A DNA stretch of 64,000 nucleotides from assembly GCA_963853835.1 (NCBI GenBank), contig OY970824.1, positions 67,001-131,000 of the forward strand, read 5' to 3'. The DNA is from Calendula officinalis. Lineage: Eukaryota > Streptophyta > Magnoliopsida > Asterales > Asteraceae. The translations under genes and the position numbers were made by a program. This document shows, one piece after another, positions 58,791 through 64,000 of this stretch. A model generated the notes under the pieces. That model was not told the DNA's origin, did not search any database, and worked only from the letters and a program-made list of their open reading frames with translations. Numbering within the stretch: position 1 is the stretch's first letter; each line of letters begins with the position of its first letter.

Positions 58791-59027
58791 ATGCAGATTG
58801 AAGATGAGAGTCCAATGGTTAAGGCAACACTTAATCTTGGATCAGAAACACATTGTATTGAAGCTTGCAAAGGGATTCTTTCTGAACAATTGGTTTATGT
58901 GAAAGGAGAAAGTATGAGCATTTTAAAAGAATTCATTACCAAACATAATGCTCCAAACGATGTCCCTGACCCAGATGAAATATCATCTGATGATGATGTT
59001 GTCAAGTCAAAGAAGATTAAAACATAA
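58791..59027 (+). CDS. Small conserved protein with acidic-then-basic tail, function unknown
   Basis: The product is 78 residues: two likely beta strands (MVKATLNLGSETHCIEA), one helix (KGILSEQLVYVKGESMSILK) and an acidic tail (DVPDPDEISSDDDVV) ending in KSKKIKT. The ATG at 58791 follows a clear acceptor (tactatgcag at 58772), so the gene probably has a non-coding first exon around 58250-58330 ending at a gta donor near 58329. Upstream in-frame codons to 58767 have no better start. I do not recognise a named plant family. The strand-strand-helix-acidic-tail layout is reminiscent of the Gon7 subunit of the KEOPS tRNA-modification complex, but that is a guess from architecture. Confidence 0.6.
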   Translation: MQIEDESPMVKATLNLGSETHCIEACKGILSEQLVYVKGESMSILKEFITKHNAPNDVPDPDEISSDDDVVKSKKIKT

Positions 59028-59302
59028 AACTATTGATCATCACAATCCTTTTAATTTCCAACAACTTATGTAATGTGATTCAAAATGTTGTATTTTTACT
59101 TGCATTACACTATTTATATTCTTACAATTTTGGTTTCTACCAACCTCTCCTTGGGTAGTTATAGTTACATGATTTGTGAATACCTATCTATATACATCTC
59201 TATGGTGATATGTATCCATCCTAAATCAGTTTATATTGACTCTATGCTGCCGCCTTTCATTGTCATTGACAGAAACCTAACACGCAAGAATATTAGCATT
59301 AG

Positions 59303-61194
59303 TTAGTTAGTTACAACGTCAACAAGAACAAAAAGAAAACAAACCTGATAACGACGTGTGATGCTGTTATGTATGGCATCAACTGCACACATGATTATGT
59401 ACATAGGGATCATTATCCCACTAGCCCTCAAAACCAACAACTACATGTATATCAAAACACAAATCAGATCACCTTGTTGGTTGGTTGGTTATTAATCAAG
59501 GATGCATGGTTAAAAGTAGTTACCGTGAAGAGTGTAAACGGGTAATCCCCTGTTCCCCCAATCAATGCAAGAAAATGTCTCAAAAGTAGAAGTAGGGTAA
59601 ACTGCATGTATCAATTTGGTTAATATTCTGGTACAAAAGTTGACTAACAAACATTTTTTACTTGACTTAATTGTTTTTATGTTTTGACCCGTTAACTAAC
59701 CCTAACCCTGCCCATGTTGTCATCTCTATACGTAGGTCAGATCGAACAATGTGTGTTTTATTTATTTTTACTTTGGGTCATTGCCGAATAACGTTATTGA
59801 TTCAAAAAGGGAAAACAGAGTAAAGAAACAAAATAGGAAATATGAGACTTACAATGAGACCCACAATTCGGCAAATGGAAGCACTTTTAGCAGATGCATA
59901 TTCTGTTTCAAACAAGTTTTCTTCTTCAGCGATAATAGCAGGATTAATCTCTATTTCAGGCACTTGCAAACTCACGCTTTTATTATATAAAAGAAGTTGT
60001 TAGTTGACACACGATAAAAGGAAATAATTTTAATAATAAATAGAAAGGAGAATTACTGATGAATGAGTTGTTTCTGTGTAGGGGACGATGTGTACCCAGG
60101 TTCAAATTTCTGCAACGTAACAAAAATGTTTTTTCTCAATAAAAATAATAGAAGATAAGGAGAATGTTGCGTAGCTTTAAATTGACGATGACAAGGAATA
60201 TAAACACGAATATGAAATATAGTTATTATTAAATTTGGAGATAAGAATATATTGCATACCCCTCCGCCCCCCTTTCCTGGTTATGGTGGCTCCTATTACG
60301 CATTTATTAATATTATCAACCATGTACATCTAAAAGTGGATAATACAATAATTATATTTTTATTAGTTAATACGATGCATGTGGAAAACATTATGTACCC
60401 AAAATCGTCATTGCCTTTTCATGTCGCAGATAACCTTTTAGTGCAAATTATGTAAACTAAAGTGTATTTTAGTTCCAAATAACTTTGTCTACATTTTTAC
60501 TGTCGTTTATTTAGAAAATAAAAAATATTTTTACTTTTAGAAAACTACTGAAAAACTTTTTGAAAAACTTTTTCAAATTTACAGTTTAGAAAACAAACGG
60601 AGTTTTTCTGTCTCTAGTAAGGAAAAAGTTGAAAACCTACGAGAATTAGTTTTCAAATTTCAGTTAACGTGGTAGTTCTTTTTTTCTTTTACTACCAGAA
60701 TTTTAAGTTGAATATATATCAGCTTTTCGAGTTTTCTTTGTAAACTTTTCTAGAAATGTGACACTTTTTACATGTAATGATATAACATCAAATTCAGCTC
60801 GGAATTTTTAAAAAGAAAAAAGAAAACAACTTTGAAAATTAACATTTAGAGATGAACAAGATACTTATAATAAAACGAAATTAATGAAAAATCAAACCTG
60901 GAGACAAATTTCACAAATGGTGTTGCCCTTTTCATCACACCATCTCTTTATGCAATCTCTGTGAGCAAACTGATCATCAACCAAATCATCAGATAATTAA
61001 TTTCAAGAAGAAGAAGAGTTTTTAAAAGAAAAATAATAATAATAATATACCTTGACAGTACCCGAACAAGAACATGGAGCCTCTAAGGTTTTAGAGCTTT
61101 CAAACTCTGCTTCATGGCATATTCTGCAAAACATTATTTCTTCTGATGATGGATATAACAAATCATCATCCACAAATAAACTAATTTCTTCCAT
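59303..61194 (-). CDS. RING-CH (MARCH-type) membrane E3 ubiquitin ligase
   Basis: Six exons close in frame on the minus strand: 61194-61051, 60969-60898, 60109-60057, 59970-59853, 59601-59524 and 59440-59303, giving 200 residues. The RING-CH domain at residues 23-70 is FCRICHEAEFES ... APCSCSGTVK | FAHRDCIKRWCDEKG ... ICEICLQ, i.e. C4HC3 zinc ligands. It is followed by FEPGYTSSP, typical of the plant RINGv subfamily. Two hydrophobic segments (FTLLLLLLRHFLALIGG and LLVLRASGIMIPMYIIMCAV) make a membrane hairpin. It would transfer ubiquitin to membrane proteins. The acceptor of exon 4 could instead be 6 nt upstream (59976), also in frame. The last exon is read through a possible donor (CAG|GTTTG) to TAA at 59303-59305, so a further 3' exon cannot be excluded. 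Confidence 0.85.
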
Positions 61195-62157
61195 ATATTT
61201 TCTGCTTAAAATTTGTTTTTGTTGATCTAAGTGGTGGTGATTCTGAGACTTTAAAAGGAGGACAACGGATGATGATTACAATTCAAACAATGGCCGCACC
61301 AAACTTTATAATACCAAAAATACCCTTATTAAATGTGGGCTTAGACTAAACCCAATCAAAATTGGGGTTTTTGTTGACCCTTCTGCTTGCTATAACTAAG
61401 TTGACCCGATCCTCGTCATATATGTCGACCGCCCATGCTATTTCAAGAAAAATTCTTCCAAGTACCCAAATTTACAAATGGTTTTTAATTATATAATCTA
61501 TACAAACAATAACGATAACCAATTTTTCTTTTAAAAGTAGAGATACTAATTATATAATGTATGTCTAAGGAATTTTATACTTGCTAAATACATGATAAGT
61601 ACTACTTGCTAAATACATGATAAGTACTGCGTGACATTATTCATTTTCTTGTTAAGAGAGAGAATGATTTCTGTAAAGCACCACTTGCTAAATACATGAT
61701 AAGTACTACTTGCTTAATGTTTATCTTTTCCATGTGGATTAAGAGCAATCTAAAATTTGTCATCGCATATCAAATAACATTTTGCTTTCTCAAACTTGTG
61801 GTCACATTCCCATTTTGCTTTTTTTATTTTGTCATAGCTTTTTCTAGAGTGATGATAGATTGATAAATTATACTTAACTAACTTAAAATTTATTAAAAGT
61901 TTAATACACATCTCATAAAATCTCATGTTTAATTCTGGGAGTAAAATAATACTTCCTAGTAGCTATGGAGGTTCTCCCATGCCGACACTAAGTTACCCAA
62001 AAATCATATGGTGTTTCTGAAATTTGTTAGCTCGCAAAATGAGTCGGACATGTTAAAAGAATAATATAAACATAAAGGTAATTATTTATAGGAAATTTTT
62101 TTATTGCATTTTCTAGTAAAAATAAAAAAAATACACCTTATTATTGTTTCATTCTTA
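61195..62157. other. Intergenic DNA with a dispersed 25-bp repeat
   Basis: Promoter side of the RING-CH gene, then AT-rich sequence. The unit acttgctaaatacatgataag(tact) occurs twice in tandem around 61579-61627 and once more at about 61683-61708. No gene seen. Confidence 0.6.
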
Positions 62158-62700
62158 TTAGAGGTGTTAACGATTCGAGTCAAGTTGAATATCAGGAAAT
62201 TTGGTATTGGCTCGTTTAGTAATTACTCGGCTCGAGGTCAACTCGAGCTCGAATGTTGAGCTCGAATAAGCTTTTAAAATTGTGCTTGAGCTAGAATTTT
62301 ATATAGTGTTCGAGCTTGAGCTCGATACCCGTTTATGATTCCATATTTTTTGAAAATAACTAATTTACAAACTCGAAAAACTCGTTAATTACTTGACTCG
62401 TTAACACCACTATTAATATATGTATATTCTTGTACTTATCGTATTAATACTTGTACTTATTATATAAAACACTTGTTCAGCTCGTTAAGATCGACTTGTT
62501 AAAAATCGTTCGGCTCAAGATTAAACGAGCTATCGAACGAGCCGAGTTGAGTATTAAATTATTAGAATCGGCTCGTGAGATTAATCGAGTCTTGTTTTAC
62601 ATTCGAGCTCGATTTAAGATTGAATAGTATAAACTCGAGCTCGATATAAACGAATTCGAGCTCAAGTAGCTCCTTAAAAGCTAACTCGTTAACCCCCCTA
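62158..62700. mobile_element. Inverted-repeat element rich in GAGCTCGA palindromes, class unresolved
   Basis: The left end TTAGAGGTGTTAACGA and the right end (reverse complement TTAGGGGGGTTAACGA) form an imperfect inverted repeat. Subterminal regions on both sides are dense in CGAGCTCGA / TCGAGCTTGAGCTCGA blocks that can pair with each other. It is about 540 bp with no coding frame. TA could be the target duplication, but the border is not certain, so I do not assign a superfamily. Confidence 0.6.
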
Positions 62701-63665
62701 ATTCTGATCATGCTAAAACTATAAATTTTTTATTTTACTCTAATTTTGCCTCAATAATCATCTTCCTCCCCAACCCACCCTCACCGTTAAATCATCTCCT
62801 CCTCCGTCACAGGTAAACTCTGAAGCTTTTTGACCAAAGTTGTACGGTATTCAAAATCAGATAGAAAATTTGATCATCTTATTAATAATTTTATAAATGG
62901 TTTTAGCAGTTTTAGCTGCTTAATTTCTAACATTCAAAACCCTAGTGACGATTGTAAAAACTTGACTTATGTAATCAAAGGATTACGGATTATACCATCC
63001 ATCCAGCCATTGCTAGAGACTGTTGGTCTTGTGTTGTTGAGTGAGAAAGAAGTTCATTAATTGATTCGTATCCCATGACCCGCTAATTGTAGGTGCATAA
63101 ACCCCAAGATATATATACTGCATCAAAACTTTTGACTCAAGATTTTTTGTTCTTGATCCTCAAGGCAAGGTCTTCTCCCTGTTTGTAAGGTCATTAAAAT
63201 ATGTTTTTGTGTCCCATTTGGCAACCTGACAATGACCAACATTGATTGGACAAAAACATGATGTGACTTTCCACGTTACAAGTCATCTTCATCAGATAAC
63301 CGGCCAAAACATGTGACAAAACCTCGTTTAAAATTTTGATGACCAAAACTAGACACAATACCATCTATAAAATTTTAATCACATGATTGGGCATAAATTA
63401 GTATAATGGCTAAAGTCAAGGACAAATTTAAAAAGACATTTTTATTTTATTCAAAAAAGGACCTTTTTTAACCTTTAAAAAAATCGTATAGATGTTTGTT
63501 AAAACAGTTATATGTGAAAATATGTTTATAGGAGTTGTACGGAATTGCTATGGATGAATGAACAACTAAAACAAGCATTTGATGTGGATGAAGAAAAGCA
63601 GAGTGAGAGTGCGCCAAAAGGAATTGAGTGAAATTTATAAATTGATTATAACTTATAAATACATA
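62701..63665. other. Intergenic DNA, no gene recognised
   Basis: A 76-codon frame at 62830-63060 has no recognisable motif and no splice context that I can support. The rest is AT-rich with short repeats of no evident meaning. Confidence 0.4.
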
Positions 63666-63972
63666 TACTTGTTCCGATTTAAAATAAGTAATACACATTA
63701 GGTTTCACGGTTTTTTAGGTAAAAGAATATAATGATGGTTAAATTATATTAATTGGATGGTTAGTGAGTAATAAGTCTCACACCTTTTGAATAAAGTAAT
63801 GCTATGATGTTTAAAAGTAAAAAAAAGATATGAGTAAATGAATCATTTCACTTTGTTAAAGTAGATAGTTAATGAGTATGAGTCATATTATTTTTTGTCA
63901 AATAAAATAATTTTTCAAAATGTATCACTTGTTTAAAAAAATATATATTACTTATTTTAAATTAAAGAAAAT
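63666..63972. mobile_element. Stowaway-like MITE
   Basis: The termini ttccgatttaaaataagtaata and, inverted at the right side, tttaatttaaaataagtaata flank about 300 bp of AT-rich DNA. Its interior (gtttcacggttttt, ggttaaattatattaattgg, atggttagtgag) is the reverse complement of parts of the MITE at 32108-32378, so both belong to one family. Confidence 0.65.
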
Positions 63973-64000
63973 ATAAAATTTCTATACATATTTTAACATT

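Noticed and set aside
59695..59712. Telomere-like actaaccctaaccctg
   Set aside because: Only two imperfect units, and the plant telomere unit is CCCTAAA; treated as chance.
1..64000. CRISPR arrays, bacterial operons, riboswitches
   Set aside because: The sequence is plant nuclear; tandem repeats present are microsatellites, transposon repeats or the CTN array, with no spacer-repeat structure.

Overview
The window is nuclear DNA from a flowering plant, almost certainly a eudicot. It has AT-rich intergenic DNA, many short exons with GT-AG introns, plant-type transposons, and fragments of plant mitochondrial DNA. The plant family cannot be fixed by eye.

Layout. (1) 1-6250: a decayed FAR1/MULE-type gene cut by the left window edge, then a 1.8 kb hAT element with a perfect 8-bp target duplication. 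(2) 6251-16079: a complete but coding-dead Ty3/gypsy element of the Tat lineage. Its gag-pol is on the minus strand, a spliced antisense ORF lies between pol and the 3' LTR, both LTRs are 619 bp, and the 5-bp target duplication is intact. (3) 16080-17577: AT-rich DNA with a PIF/Harbinger transposase remnant. (4) 17578-22342: a 4.8 kb array of CTN triplets with a higher-order repeat of about 214-223 bp. The reading phase of the triplets slips by one base at each clear unit boundary. (5) 22343-24037: a small non-coding LTR retrotransposon with an initiator-Met primer-binding site, inserted at the end of that array. (6) 24544-49356: two head-to-tail copies of a 12.4 kb block that look nearly identical, joined at a 4-bp microhomology (TATT). 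Each copy carries an intact cofactor-independent phosphoglycerate mutase gene (minus strand), a mitochondrial insertion with the start of nad5, a receptor-like cytoplasmic kinase pseudogene fragment, an intact GOLD-domain protein gene (plus strand), and the first two exons of a NOMO-like gene. (7) 48947-55682: only the second copy runs on into the full 27-exon NOMO-like gene, so the first copy holds a promoter plus two-exon stump. (8) 56126-57469: a secreted protein with LGP-type repeats and a degenerate PMEI-like C-terminus. (9) 58791-59027: a 78-residue acidic-tailed protein. (10) 59303-61194: a RING-CH (MARCH-type) membrane E3 ligase gene on the minus strand. (11) 61195-64000: no gene seen; it holds short tandem repeats, an inverted-repeat element and a Stowaway-like MITE.

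The real genes are housekeeping or membrane-trafficking genes with no evident shared pathway. The main genomic story is the recent tandem duplication, which doubled the dose of a glycolytic enzyme and a GOLD protein and left a truncated NOMO promoter facing the duplicated mutase gene. The second is the unusual CTN mega-array. Exon boundaries were derived by hand from splice signals and reading-frame closure, so they are predictions.
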